Shown: positions 33,179 to 41,693 of the stretch, piece after piece
Layout: every line of letters begins with the position of its first letter
Position numbering within the stretch: position 1 is the first letter of the stretch
From: Candidatus Melainabacteria bacterium GWF2_37_15
GTDB lineage: Bacteria; Cyanobacteriota; Vampirovibrionia; Gastranaerophilales; UBA9971
DNA: 46,535 nt
Direction: 5' to 3'
Assembly (NCBI GenBank): GCA_001784565.1
Contig: MFRL01000001.1
Coordinates: 1 to 46,535 of the forward strand
Made by a program: the position numbers and the translations under genes
The notes under the pieces: model-generated
The model's input: only the letters and a program-made list of their open reading frames with translations
Databases searched by the model: none
Told to the model about the DNA's origin: nothing

Positions 33179-34225
33179 ATGCTTAAAAATACAGGTTTTT
33201 ATCCGGTTAAAATCAATGAATCTTGTCCAGCGTTTGGCAACCAGGATGAGCTACTGCCTAATGACAGAATTACAAAAGTAAAAACAGGCGTTAAGCAGGC
33301 CTCAAAGCTTCCCAAATATGCGGTGGAAGGCTTAAAAGGCAATGAAGACGCAAACTTCTTTGAATTTTTGCAGTTAGGCAAAATCCCCTATTGGGTAGGC
33401 GGCCTTGTACTGGTAGGATGCTTTGCTGCAGGTGGAAAAAGCTCGATTCCGCTAGCAAAACAAAAAGCAGCAGGAGTTTTGCTTTATTACCTGGCAGCTA
33501 TGGCAGCAAAGGCCTTAATTAACAAACCGGTCAAGTTTTTTAAAGGAGTCGACCTTAACAGAAAATATGATGATCATGTTTCTCTTCAGCAAAGAGACGA
33601 AAAAGGGGAATCCCTGAAAAAGACAGAACTCCATAATTTATATGAAAGCATTGATTTTACCAGATGGGATTTATTATATAAGAATCAACAGGCACACGCA
33701 GCCTCAAACCCTGGTTTAGTAAACGAGGAATATGAGGACATCCTTCTTAAAATGGGACTGGATAAAAACCTGAATGACCCAGATTCTACGGTAAAGCCAT
33801 ATGTAAGCAAAATAATTGTAGCATCCCGTGCCTGGAAATCACTCCTGAGCGTTCCACTGGCCGGGCTTGCAATTGGACTCTCTACCTGGGATGGATGGCA
33901 GGATTGGGGCGATGGCTTTAAGAATAACCGCAAAAATGCGTTTAAGGGCATAAAGGCATTTAATAATAATATTATAAAACCTTATATTACTCAGCCGCTG
34001 GCAAGAAGCTTTGCTCATTTATGGAAAGGAAATGGATTTAACAACAAAATAGCCAAAAAATTTGGCGGAAAAGCTCTTATTCTTGCGCCTTTAGCAGCAA
34101 CAGCCTGGGCTAACCTTAATATATTAAGAATAACCTACCTTAAAGAAGACAAATACATTGATGCCAACAAAACAGGAAACAAAAACAACCTAATTAAAAG
34201 GACTTTCAACGCATGGAAATCCTGA
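33179..34225 (+). CDS. Multi-pass membrane protein with N-terminal PAFG motif, first of a paralogous pair
   Basis: A 348-residue protein of no recognised family. C-P-A-F-G sits at 16-20. Likely membrane segments are YWVGGLVLVGCFAAGG, AAGVLLYYLAAMAAKALI, LLSVPLAGLAIGL and ALILAPLAATAWANLNIL. Between the second and third lies NKPVKFFKGVDLNRKYDD, which matches AKPIKAATGVDLNLEY in the next gene; both pass from membrane segments into this motif, so the two are paralogues. It ends 13 bases inside the next gene. AAGGtcAGG supports the start. Location in the membrane beside GH13 enzymes suggests a scaffold or transporter role, which is inference. Confidence 0.7.
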   Translation: MLKNTGFYPVKINESCPAFGNQDELLPNDRITKVKTGVKQASKLPKYAVEGLKGNEDANFFEFLQLGKIPYWVGGLVLVGCFAAGGKSSIPLAKQKAAGVLLYYLAAMAAKALINKPVKFFKGVDLNRKYDDHVSLQQRDEKGESLKKTELHNLYESIDFTRWDLLYKNQQAHAASNPGLVNEEYEDILLKMGLDKNLNDPDSTVKPYVSKIIVASRAWKSLLSVPLAGLAIGLSTWDGWQDWGDGFKNNRKNAFKGIKAFNNNIIKPYITQPLARSFAHLWKGNGFNNKIAKKFGGKALILAPLAATAWANLNILRITYLKEDKYIDANKTGNKNNLIKRTFNAWKS

Positions 34226-36177
34226 CCTTAAAAAATCAATATAATAATTCCCCGGCTATAGCCCCGGTTATAGATTTATACGCAAATCTTAGAACCGGGA
34301 ATAATCCTGAAAATAATTACTATGAAATGAAAAATGCCGGAAGAAATCCTGGCATAAGCAAGCAAAAAGGCCGAATGGTAAAAGGCTCGCTTTTCCCAAA
34401 CCCCGTAAAGGAACTTTCCAGAGATCTAAAAACCTTCAAAAAGGCTTTAAAAGGACAGGGAACTGACTATTCCATAGGAAAGTTAAACGATCTGGCCATA
34501 GCTTCCGGCACAGGGTTAATAGCTTTAACGCTTTCAGGAGTCCAGAAAGTACCTCATGCAAGAGCAATGGAATTTATAGGGGCAGGTGCCTGGTTAGCTT
34601 CAATGCATTTATGGCCAAAAATATTCCTTGCAAAACCCATAAAAGCCGCAACAGGAGTTGACCTGAACCTTGAATATATAAACGCACAGGGTGACAAAAA
34701 ACCATACTGGCAGGATCCTCAGTATATTCCAATGGATTTACTGGATAAACAAACCCTTGATAAAGCAGCGGACAAGCTCAATGTTCCAAAGGATATGAAG
34801 GACAGGGATGAAGAAACTTTCCGCAGAATGAAAAAGGTTGCTACAGGCACAAATACCTGGTGGATGCTGACAGCAGGATTCTCCACGCCAATAATGGCAA
34901 GCATTATTGCAAACAAAATGGAAAGACCTGCTCATTATATTATTGATAATTACAACATAATAAAGGCACAGGCCCAGCTGGAAGCAGCAGGGATATCTAC
35001 GGGTCCAAAGAATCTTCTCGTCAAGATAGGAAAGAAATTAATTAAGCTGAGCAACCACTTTAGACCGGACAAAGATCAAAAAGCACTGGAAAAAGTACTT
35101 GTTACTGGAAATCAGGAAGCAATAGAAACTTTCTTCAGTAATAAATTTAAGAATACGAGTCTTTTCCATCCTGTCTTGAATGAAATAGAAGATGCCTTTA
35201 ATGAGGAAAAATTACCAAAAATTCCGGAAAGGTTAACCAAAGCTTTTGATGATGCAAATAAATTAATAGAAGTGGACAAAGCATTTAATAACTACTCTGC
35301 AGCGTTGAGCAGGAGAGCAGGACGTTTACGGGAATATGCAGCAACAAAAACACTCACGAAATTATTTACCAGAAAAGAAATCAAAGAAATTCCAAATTCA
35401 GAAAAAATAGCCCAAAGAGCTATAGATATAGCAGAAAAAGAAGGCAAAACAGAAAATATTATAAAAATGCTTGAAAAGATAGCTAAAAAACCTATAGAAT
35501 ATGCAACGCAAGTTTATGACCGTCTTGCTGAGCTATCCGGCAAAATGGCGGAAAGAATAGAAACAAATCCTTTCGGCAATTCAGTAACAAAAAAAGCAAA
35601 TGAATTAATACAAACAGCGGGATATAAACTTACAGGCACGGAAGCAACCTTTGGGAGAATCCCTCAACTACTTAGACAAGCAAAAGACCCGGCAAAGCAT
35701 GGAGTTGGAGATGTAATAAACGGATTCATTCAAATGGATCATGCCATAACGCATGATAGTCCTATCCTTAAAAAGCTCGCAATGATGGCAAGGAGCCTCG
35801 TACCGCATGATGTATGGAACTCCCTTGCTAAAAACCCTACAGATGACACCTTTTACTTAAATATAGATAACGCAAAAGAATTCCTCGAAGGACTCTTTGG
35901 CAAAGGAAAGCGTGCGATAGGTGCGCTGCTGAAATTTTTACCGCAAAACCGTAAGTCAAAAGAAAGTATGAGCAAACAAGTAAGCGATATGATCGGAGAA
36001 ACACCGGCTGACTTCCTACAAAAAATCGCAAAAGAATATAATAACAGCACAAATAAATGGTTCACTCGCGTAGGAGTAATAGGTGGAGGAGCTTTACTCG
36101 CCACAAGCGCAGCAGCACTTTATATGATAATAAACAATGCCAAAAAACCTGGAAAAGAGGGGGTAAAAAGAGTATGA
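34213..36177 (+). CDS. Membrane protein with long helical domain, second of the GVDLN paralogous pair
   Basis: A 654-residue protein. The N-terminal 240 residues correspond to the preceding gene: hydrophobic segments (LAIASGTGLIALTLSG, FIGAGAWLASMHLWPKIF), then KPIKAATGVDLNLEYINAQG and a third hydrophobic stretch (WWMLTAGFSTPIMASIIA). Residues about 250-610 are hydrophilic and strongly helical, probably partly coiled coil. A final membrane helix (VGVIGGGALLATSAAALYMII, about 620-640) ends in a lysine-rich tail. No signal peptide and no family recognised. Its stop overlaps the start of the following GH13 gene (ATGA), so the three genes form a tight operon. Confidence 0.72.
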   Translation: MEILTLKNQYNNSPAIAPVIDLYANLRTGNNPENNYYEMKNAGRNPGISKQKGRMVKGSLFPNPVKELSRDLKTFKKALKGQGTDYSIGKLNDLAIASGTGLIALTLSGVQKVPHARAMEFIGAGAWLASMHLWPKIFLAKPIKAATGVDLNLEYINAQGDKKPYWQDPQYIPMDLLDKQTLDKAADKLNVPKDMKDRDEETFRRMKKVATGTNTWWMLTAGFSTPIMASIIANKMERPAHYIIDNYNIIKAQAQLEAAGISTGPKNLLVKIGKKLIKLSNHFRPDKDQKALEKVLVTGNQEAIETFFSNKFKNTSLFHPVLNEIEDAFNEEKLPKIPERLTKAFDDANKLIEVDKAFNNYSAALSRRAGRLREYAATKTLTKLFTRKEIKEIPNSEKIAQRAIDIAEKEGKTENIIKMLEKIAKKPIEYATQVYDRLAELSGKMAERIETNPFGNSVTKKANELIQTAGYKLTGTEATFGRIPQLLRQAKDPAKHGVGDVINGFIQMDHAITHDSPILKKLAMMARSLVPHDVWNSLAKNPTDDTFYLNIDNAKEFLEGLFGKGKRAIGALLKFLPQNRKSKESMSKQVSDMIGETPADFLQKIAKEYNNSTNKWFTRVGVIGGGALLATSAAALYMIINNAKKPGKEGVKRV

Positions 36178-37940
36178 ACTTTGTAAATAACTTTACCTTT
36201 AATCCTTATTACCAGCAACAAATGTGGCCTCAACAGCAGCAGAAACAATGGCCTCAGCTTCAAACTACAGTATCTAATGTGCCTTTAGCCCCAGCTCCAA
36301 GGCCTATTCTTGAACCAATAAAACCTAAAGATAATTTTGTGTGGAAAAATGACCTTAAACAGCATTTTGAACAGAATAAAAGTGTTATTTATGCAATGGT
36401 TATGCGAACTTTTAATGCCCAGGACAAAGACGGTGACGGCCTTATAGATAGTGATAAAGGTGAAAAAAGAGGTACTTTTATTAACGCAATAGACAGGCTG
36501 GACGAACTAAAAGCACTGGGTATAAATACCTTACACATGCTTCCGATTACACCGCCGGCCAAAAAGAATGCCATGGGCATAGCAGGCTGTGTCTATGCTG
36601 CAGACAGTTATACAGAATTAGATCCTGCTCTGCGTGACCCAAACCACCCCGGAAATGTTTATGACCAGGCAAGAGAATTCATAAAAGAAGCCCATAAAAG
36701 AGGTATAAGGGTAATGATCGATCTGCCTAGCTGCGCTTCAGTTAAATTTGCAGAAAAGAATCCTCACCTTATAGCATTTAACCCTGATGGAACACCCAAG
36801 GTTCCCCAAGGGTGGGATGATATTAGAGCTTTCAGGGTATGGGATGATGAAAAAAAACGCATCCTTAATAAACCTCTTCTGGACATGCACAAACAATTCG
36901 TTGATATGATAATAGGTATAGGTGCTGATGGAATCAGGGCTGACGTGGCAAGATACAAGCCACCCGAGTTTTGGCAGGAACTTACTGGTTACGCAAGGAA
37001 AAAAGATCCGAATTTTGCTTTCCTTGCAGAAACATACACCTATGAAGATGCCTCACCAATGGCAAATATCCCTGCTGATAGGCCGGAAGATCTTTTGAAT
37101 TCAGGTTTTGACCTGATATACGGGCAGTATCACATATTCCCGCTATGGAATTCAGCTTCACAGGTTCATAATTATGTAAAAGAAATAACTGAAATGAGCC
37201 ATAAAGTACCTCCTAATAAGGGACTAATCGGATCATTCGCTACACACGACGATAAAGCATCATTTTCAAACGGCGGAGTGCCTTATTGTAATATGTCAAG
37301 CGCCCTCCAGGCAACATTACCCATGACAAACCCTTATTTTATTACCGGATTTGAATCAGGTGACAGATATCTTTATCCATACAGAAATAAATACATCTCA
37401 AAAACCGAAACTGATTCTCATTTAGCTTTTACGCACCCTGAATGGCTTGATATATTTAACCCTTCAAGAAAACCTGGCGGCGAACACCCTGAAATAGGCG
37501 AATATATGGGCAAAATATTCAAAATGAGACAAAAATATGAAAATATAATAACAAGAGGATCATATATTCCGCTCAAGGTAAAAAACAATAGTGACGATGC
37601 TATCATTGCATATGCAAGACATCACAAAGGCAGAACCCTGGTTGTTATCGCAAACAAAAACGTAAACGCCCATGAAACAGGCCGTGTCTTAATACCAACT
37701 TTGAAGAAAACCCAGAGTTTAGCCGACTTATCTCCTTCTTATGGTACTCCCAGCAAGGTGAAAGTATTAAAAGGTAGCCTTGAGGTGAATCTTGGTCCGG
37801 CACGAGCCCATATTTTTGAAGTGGACACTCCTGACATTGAAAAACATTTAAAAGAAATTTACAGGCCCAACCAGCAGTTTCCTGAGGTTAAAGAGCCTGT
37901 AAAAAGAGATATGTTAAGCATTTATCATTCAATGAAGTAA
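36174..37940 (+). CDS. GH13 alpha-amylase-superfamily enzyme with Gln/Pro/Trp-rich N-terminus
   Basis: ATG 36174 overlaps the upstream stop; a longer in-frame reading would only translate the end of the previous gene. The 588-residue protein has a low-complexity N-terminus (about 10-45), then a GH13 barrel. NAQDKDGDGLID is the calcium-loop-like DxDGDG segment common in the family. Region I is MIDLPSCAS (D183, lacking the usual Asn-His), region II GIRADVAR (nucleophile D257), region III FLAETY (acid/base E286), and region IV THDD (H358, D359). The triad is intact. A beta-sandwich C domain follows. No signal peptide, so a cytoplasmic glucan or maltooligosaccharide substrate seems likely. Confidence 0.9.
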   Translation: MNFVNNFTFNPYYQQQMWPQQQQKQWPQLQTTVSNVPLAPAPRPILEPIKPKDNFVWKNDLKQHFEQNKSVIYAMVMRTFNAQDKDGDGLIDSDKGEKRGTFINAIDRLDELKALGINTLHMLPITPPAKKNAMGIAGCVYAADSYTELDPALRDPNHPGNVYDQAREFIKEAHKRGIRVMIDLPSCASVKFAEKNPHLIAFNPDGTPKVPQGWDDIRAFRVWDDEKKRILNKPLLDMHKQFVDMIIGIGADGIRADVARYKPPEFWQELTGYARKKDPNFAFLAETYTYEDASPMANIPADRPEDLLNSGFDLIYGQYHIFPLWNSASQVHNYVKEITEMSHKVPPNKGLIGSFATHDDKASFSNGGVPYCNMSSALQATLPMTNPYFITGFESGDRYLYPYRNKYISKTETDSHLAFTHPEWLDIFNPSRKPGGEHPEIGEYMGKIFKMRQKYENIITRGSYIPLKVKNNSDDAIIAYARHHKGRTLVVIANKNVNAHETGRVLIPTLKKTQSLADLSPSYGTPSKVKVLKGSLEVNLGPARAHIFEVDTPDIEKHLKEIYRPNQQFPEVKEPVKRDMLSIYHSMK

Positions 37941-37945
37941 AGAAT

Positions 37946-38302
37946 CTACGTAGCAGCTCTTGTTCTTCCCACCACCATATTAACAAGCAAACTAAATAAA
38001 GAAAAAAGAAGTGAGCCTATAAGAGCCGGGAAGAAGCCATCTAAAGAGAAGCCCGGTACCAGGAATGCCGCTAACGCAAATAACAGCGCATTAATAACAA
38101 ATGCAAACAGCCCTAAAGTAACAATGTTTATAGGAAGGGCAAGAAACATAACTATTGGCCTGATAAACGTATTTACCAGGGCAATTACTGCGACAGATAT
38201 GAGTGCTGCCATAAATCCGGAAATCTCCATCCCCGGGGTGATTTTTGCGACAAGAATCAGTGCAAGTGCGAGTATTATCCATTTAACAATTCCAAGTAAC
38301 AT
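37946..38302 (-). CDS. Phage-holin-family (Phage_holin_4_2 type) membrane protein
   Basis: A 118-residue protein with four membrane helices. ALVNTFIRPIVMFLALPINIVTLGLFAFVINALLF is the family signature. Despite the name these are widespread chromosomal membrane proteins of unknown role; no phage genes are nearby. GGAGG precedes the start. It converges on the GH13 operon with a five-base gap. Confidence 0.9.
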   Translation of the reverse strand: MLLGIVKWIILALALILVAKITPGMEISGFMAALISVAVIALVNTFIRPIVMFLALPINIVTLGLFAFVINALLFALAAFLVPGFSLDGFFPALIGSLLFSLFSLLVNMVVGRTRAAT

Positions 38303-38400
38303 ATTCCATCCTCCTTATTTAAACTTTCATATTACCTGTGTGTATAATTTCCTTTATAAATTTTCTATTACACAATACAGTATAAAAAGGAGAATCAATT

Positions 38401-38706
38401 ATGGCAACCGCCGAAATAGCTATTATTCCTATGGGGACGGGATCCACAAGTACCAGTGATTTTATAGCCGAAGCAGACAGGGTACTTTTAAGCCATCCTG
38501 AGGTTAAAAATAAGTTAACCGGAATGGGGACTGAGCTTGAATGTTCGGATATTGATACACTTTTTGAGGTCTTAAAAGAAATGCACCAAAAGTCTTTCAC
38601 AAAAGGGGCTCAAAGGATGTATACCGTTATAAAGATAGATGACAGAAGGGATAAAGAATCTACCCTAGAAAGTAAAGTGACCTCTTTAGAGAAAAAGTTG
38701 GCTTAA
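38401..38706 (+). CDS. MTH1187 family (YkoF-like/DUF77) thiamine-binding-type protein
   Basis: A 101-residue protein with AEIAIIPMGTGSTSTSDFIAEADRVL and GMGTELECSDIDTLFEVLKEMHQKSF, typical of the MTH1187/YkoF-like ferredoxin-fold family. Members are thought to bind thiamine-related ligands. AAGGAGA supports the start. The C-terminus (STLESKVTSLEKKLA) is a short coiled coil. Its last four bases overlap a convergent histidine kinase gene. Confidence 0.88.
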   Translation: MATAEIAIIPMGTGSTSTSDFIAEADRVLLSHPEVKNKLTGMGTELECSDIDTLFEVLKEMHQKSFTKGAQRMYTVIKIDDRRDKESTLESKVTSLEKKLA

Positions 38707-40217
38707 AATATTGGCAACTCTATCCTGAAGGTTGTTCCCTTACTTTCCTCGCTTTCCACGGAAATTTTTCCATTGTGCTTTTCAATAATCTGATAGCAAA
38801 TAGATAAACCCAGCCCTGTCCCAATGCCTACCGTCTTTGTAGTAAACCCGGGGTCAAAAATTCTCGGCAGATGTTCTTTTGAGATACCATGGCCGGTATC
38901 AGATATTGTTATGACTACGTTTTCATTAAGTTTTTCTGTCTTTATGGTTATCTTGCCCGTACCTTCAATACTCTGGTAGGCATTCACAAGTATGTTCATA
39001 AAAACTTGGTTAAGCTGGTTAGGATAACATTTTATGGGAAGGATGTCCCCAAAATCTTCCACAATTTCAATGCGGCCCTTAATTTCGTGATTTATGAGTA
39101 TTAATGTGTTTCTTATACCTTCATGCAGGTCAGTTTCCTGATATTCTGCCTCGTCCAGCCTTGCAAAGTTTCTGAGAGACTTAACAAGAAGGTTTATTCG
39201 TTTAACTGCCTCAGCGTTCGTATTTATAGTTTCTTTAAATATTTCAAAAAATTCACCCTTATCGGGAATTTTGCTTATACATTTGGAAAATATATCATTA
39301 TTACTGTTTATAGAGCCCAAGGGGGTATTTATTTCATGCGCTACACCCGCGATAAGCTGGCCAAGTGAAGCCATTTTTTCCGCCTGTATAAGCCGGGTTT
39401 GCGCATGGAACTGGTTTATTGCTGATGCTAACTGGGAAGAAATGCCTTCAATCAGACTAATTTCTTCTTCATGCCACGATTTTTTATTATTTATATGGTA
39501 AAAAACCATAATTCCCAGGATTTTATTACTATACAAAACAGGAATGACAAGCCTTGGCTGGATATTATTATTCAACATAATCATGGAAACTACCGGTTTA
39601 TGCTCGATAATGGCCTGTTTTATGGCCGAATCATTATTATTATCCAGTTCATCAATATATAAAAAATACCCTTTATCAAGTCCCAGCGTGGTTGTTACCT
39701 CAGTTACAATAGTTTTTATTATTTCTTCAAGATTAAGGCTTTCCCGAATGGAGTTTGAAATCCTGTTTACAAGACCAGTCCTGATTGCGAGGTTTTGGGC
39801 ACGCTCTTTTACCTGCAAAAATTCACTGTTTTCCTTTTCCAGTTCAAAAATCCTTTTTTCATTCTCTGAAGCTGAGATATCGGACAAAATAATTATTGTA
39901 TTTTCATTATTTTTTATACTTCTTAAGTTGAATTTTTTATATTCTTCCCTGCCTGTTTGCAGCAATATTTCCGCCCTGAAGGTTTCTTTGGATAAAAAAG
40001 CCTCTTTTAAGGGAGTATAATCCGCTATACTTTTTTTATCCAAAATGCACACGTCAAAAGAGAAAAAATGCTCAATTTCCGTTAGGGATGAGGCTTGCCC
40101 AAAAAAAGAAGCCGCTTTATTATTCAGGTAAATAATATTCCTGTGCTGATCCACTATCAAAAGCAGCTCTTCGGAATACCTGAAAAGGTCATCAATGTTT
40201 AAATTTATATTTATCAT
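38703..40217 (-). CDS. Cytoplasmic PAS-GAF sensor histidine kinase
   Basis: A 504-residue sensor kinase with no membrane segments: PAS (about 12-120), a short coiled linker, GAF-like domain (about 150-275), then HisKA with GVAHEINTPLGS (phospho-acceptor H294) and the ATPase domain with NILVNAYQSI, DTGHGI and GTGLGLSI. The start codon directly abuts the stop of the upstream pseudopilin-like gene (TAA then ATG), so translation is likely coupled. No response regulator is adjacent. The pairing suggests a link to pilus or surface sensing, which is inference. Confidence 0.93.
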   Translation of the reverse strand: MININLNIDDLFRYSEELLLIVDQHRNIIYLNNKAASFFGQASSLTEIEHFFSFDVCILDKKSIADYTPLKEAFLSKETFRAEILLQTGREEYKKFNLRSIKNNENTIIILSDISASENEKRIFELEKENSEFLQVKERAQNLAIRTGLVNRISNSIRESLNLEEIIKTIVTEVTTTLGLDKGYFLYIDELDNNNDSAIKQAIIEHKPVVSMIMLNNNIQPRLVIPVLYSNKILGIMVFYHINNKKSWHEEEISLIEGISSQLASAINQFHAQTRLIQAEKMASLGQLIAGVAHEINTPLGSINSNNDIFSKCISKIPDKGEFFEIFKETINTNAEAVKRINLLVKSLRNFARLDEAEYQETDLHEGIRNTLILINHEIKGRIEIVEDFGDILPIKCYPNQLNQVFMNILVNAYQSIEGTGKITIKTEKLNENVVITISDTGHGISKEHLPRIFDPGFTTKTVGIGTGLGLSICYQIIEKHNGKISVESEESKGTTFRIELPIF

Positions 40218-40613
40218 TTATTTTCTTGGAATAATCTGCGATATTACCGGAGTCCGGGTATCCCCTGCATAACCATTAATTATAATTGAATTACTGGAAT
40301 CATCCACCACAAAACTAACTGAACCTTTTGCGGCAGAGTTAACAGTGTATGCCTTGGCATTTTTATCCACGGGGTTGTTGATGGTTTTATTAAGAGTATT
40401 TGACACTACATTAGCTATTTCATTCAGGGAATCTTTTGTTCTTAGCGCAAACACGCTGCTTATAGAAGAAACCGCAATCCCAACATGCGCACGGACAGTA
40501 GCTTCCTGTAATTCCTGTTTAGGAGTAAACAGATGCGGGCTTAAAAAGAGTGCGGACACGCTTAAAGCAAAAACAATTATTATTAATTCAATTACAGTAA
40601 TTCGTTTATTCAT
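40218..40613 (-). CDS. Pseudopilin-like membrane-anchored protein lacking the prepilin cleavage glycine
   Basis: The 131-residue protein begins KRITVIELIIIVFALSVSALFL, the outline of a type IV pilin N-terminus: a basic pair, a hydrophobic helix and a glutamate at E9 in the position of mature residue 5. However, Arg-Ile stands where prepilin peptidase needs Gly-Phe. The rest is a small Ser/Thr/Asn-rich domain with VSFVVDDSSNSIIINGYAG. It may be an unprocessed pilin-like anchor. It lies after the terminated major pilin gene and immediately before the histidine kinase. Confidence 0.7.
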   Translation of the reverse strand: MNKRITVIELIIIVFALSVSALFLSPHLFTPKQELQEATVRAHVGIAVSSISSVFALRTKDSLNEIANVVSNTLNKTINNPVDKNAKAYTVNSAAKGSVSFVVDDSSNSIIINGYAGDTRTPVISQIIPRK

Positions 40614-40629
40614 AATTTGATAATATCAT

Positions 40630-40658
40630 AAAAAGACAGAAGGGGTGAACCTTCTGCC
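40630..40658 (-). terminator. Intrinsic terminator of the type IV pilin gene
   Basis: Minus strand: GGCAGAAGG, six-base loop, CCTTCTGTC, then TTTTTATG. It starts about 30 bases after the pilin stop and ends just before the pseudopilin gene. Confidence 0.85.
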
Positions 40659-40689
40659 TTTATTACTTTTAAATAGTTTTCAAGCTTAA

Positions 40690-41112
40690 TTAGAAAGCTG
40701 CTACGGCATCTTCTGGAGCAAATACTGTTTTTGTAATTGTTGCTGCGCTAGTTGAATCACAACCTGTGATGTCATATGAGTCTGCAGCAGCTCCTGCAGC
40801 AATACCGACTTCGCCTGGGTTTCCGCAAGCAGCATTCGCTACGTACGCAGGTTGAGTATCATCAAACGGGTTAGCTGAACTAGCATTAAGGTCAGCAACC
40901 ATTGCAGTAATAGCAGCAGCATCTATAGTAGTACCGACTGCCAGTCTGCTACCTAGTGTAGAAGCCGCGGCACTAACGTTTCCTGCCATAACTGATTCTC
41001 TGGATTGCTCAGCTGCGTTCAATAATGCCGGAACAGCAATAAGGGCTAATACACCAAGGATAACGACTACGATCATCAACTCGAGTAATGTAAAACCTTG
41101 TCTTCTTTTCAT
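40690..41112 (-). CDS. Type IV pilin (PilA-like prepilin)
   Basis: ATG 41112 gives MKRRQGFTLLELM, a short basic leader of six residues ending in Gly6, Phe at mature position 1 and Glu at mature position 5. AAAGGA lies about nine bases upstream of this ATG. The hydrophobic helix continues to about residue 30, and the C-terminal domain (140 residues in all) is Ala/Ser/Thr-rich with two cysteines (ACGNPG and TGCDS) that could form the D-loop disulphide. Other pilus assembly genes are not in the window. The gene has its own terminator, as expected for an abundant structural subunit. Confidence 0.93.
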   Translation of the reverse strand: MKRRQGFTLLELMIVVVILGVLALIAVPALLNAAEQSRESVMAGNVSAAASTLGSRLAVGTTIDAAAITAMVADLNASSANPFDDTQPAYVANAACGNPGEVGIAAGAAADSYDITGCDSTSAATITKTVFAPEDAVAAF

Positions 41113-41280
41113 AAACTTCGTCCTTTCCACATAACTTAAAACACTTATTTCTGATTTTCAGAAATTATATTCTTATTTAAATATTTACTCTATTATTACT
41201 TATTTTTCAGAAAATTTGAAGTGTTTTTTTAAATTTTGTAATAATCGGAAATATATTTTGGCATATCAAAAAATTTTAAC

Positions 41281-41344
41281 GTCATTCCAACCGAAGCGCA
41301 AGCGTAGTGGAGAAATCGCAAGGGGTTGCAACCCTCAGGATGAC
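41281..41344. repeat. Short palindromic repeat of the GTCATT family
   Basis: Starts GTCATTCC and ends GGATGAC, with an internal CGAAGCGCAAGCG and the near-palindrome AGGGGTTGCAACCCT. The 41113-41447 interval contains this repeat and the terminator at 41353 and otherwise no gene. Confidence 0.6.
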
Positions 41345-41352
41345 TTTTACAC

Positions 41353-41381
41353 AAAAAAAAATATAGACCAGAGGTCTATAT
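41353..41381 (-). terminator. Intrinsic terminator of the 41448-41642 gene
   Basis: Minus strand: ATATAGACC, loop TCT, GGTCTATAT, then eight T residues. It lies 66 bases past the stop of the minus-strand gene. Confidence 0.8.
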
Positions 41382-41447
41382 GTAATTGAGCCGGGTAATA
41401 GTTTTCGGAGAGCATTGTATTGAGATAATTTGAGATAATATTTTGTA

Positions 41448-41642
41448 TTAAAAAATCTGGTTAATCACTGTATTCCCCAATATGTTAGTGCGGTCTTCTT
41501 CCTTTTCTTCCTTTGTATATGCCATAGAATTTGTAAGATTGTATGTAAAATCACTCATTCTACCGTTTAATTTCTTAGGATTAAGTAACTGGTCAATGTT
41601 TTCCTGAAGTTCATCATTATTTAAAATTTTGAATTCTGTCAT
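41448..41642 (-). CDS. 64-residue hypothetical protein
   Basis: A small hydrophilic protein beginning MTEFKILNNDELQENIDQLL. It is highly charged, with no membrane segment or known motif. AAAGGA lies upstream of the ATG at a long spacing. Independent terminators on both sides show it is its own transcription unit, which supports reality despite its size. Confidence 0.55.
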   Translation of the reverse strand: MTEFKILNNDELQENIDQLLNPKKLNGRMSDFTYNLTNSMAYTKEEKEEDRTNILGNTVINQIF

Positions 41643-41693
41643 CTGACCCCATTCCTTTTGTTCCCTTATATATACAATATATACTATCTAAAT

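Noticed and set aside
37946-38302. Possible prophage signal from the holin-family protein
   Set aside because: This family is a common chromosomal membrane protein; no phage structural, lysis or integrase genes are next to it.
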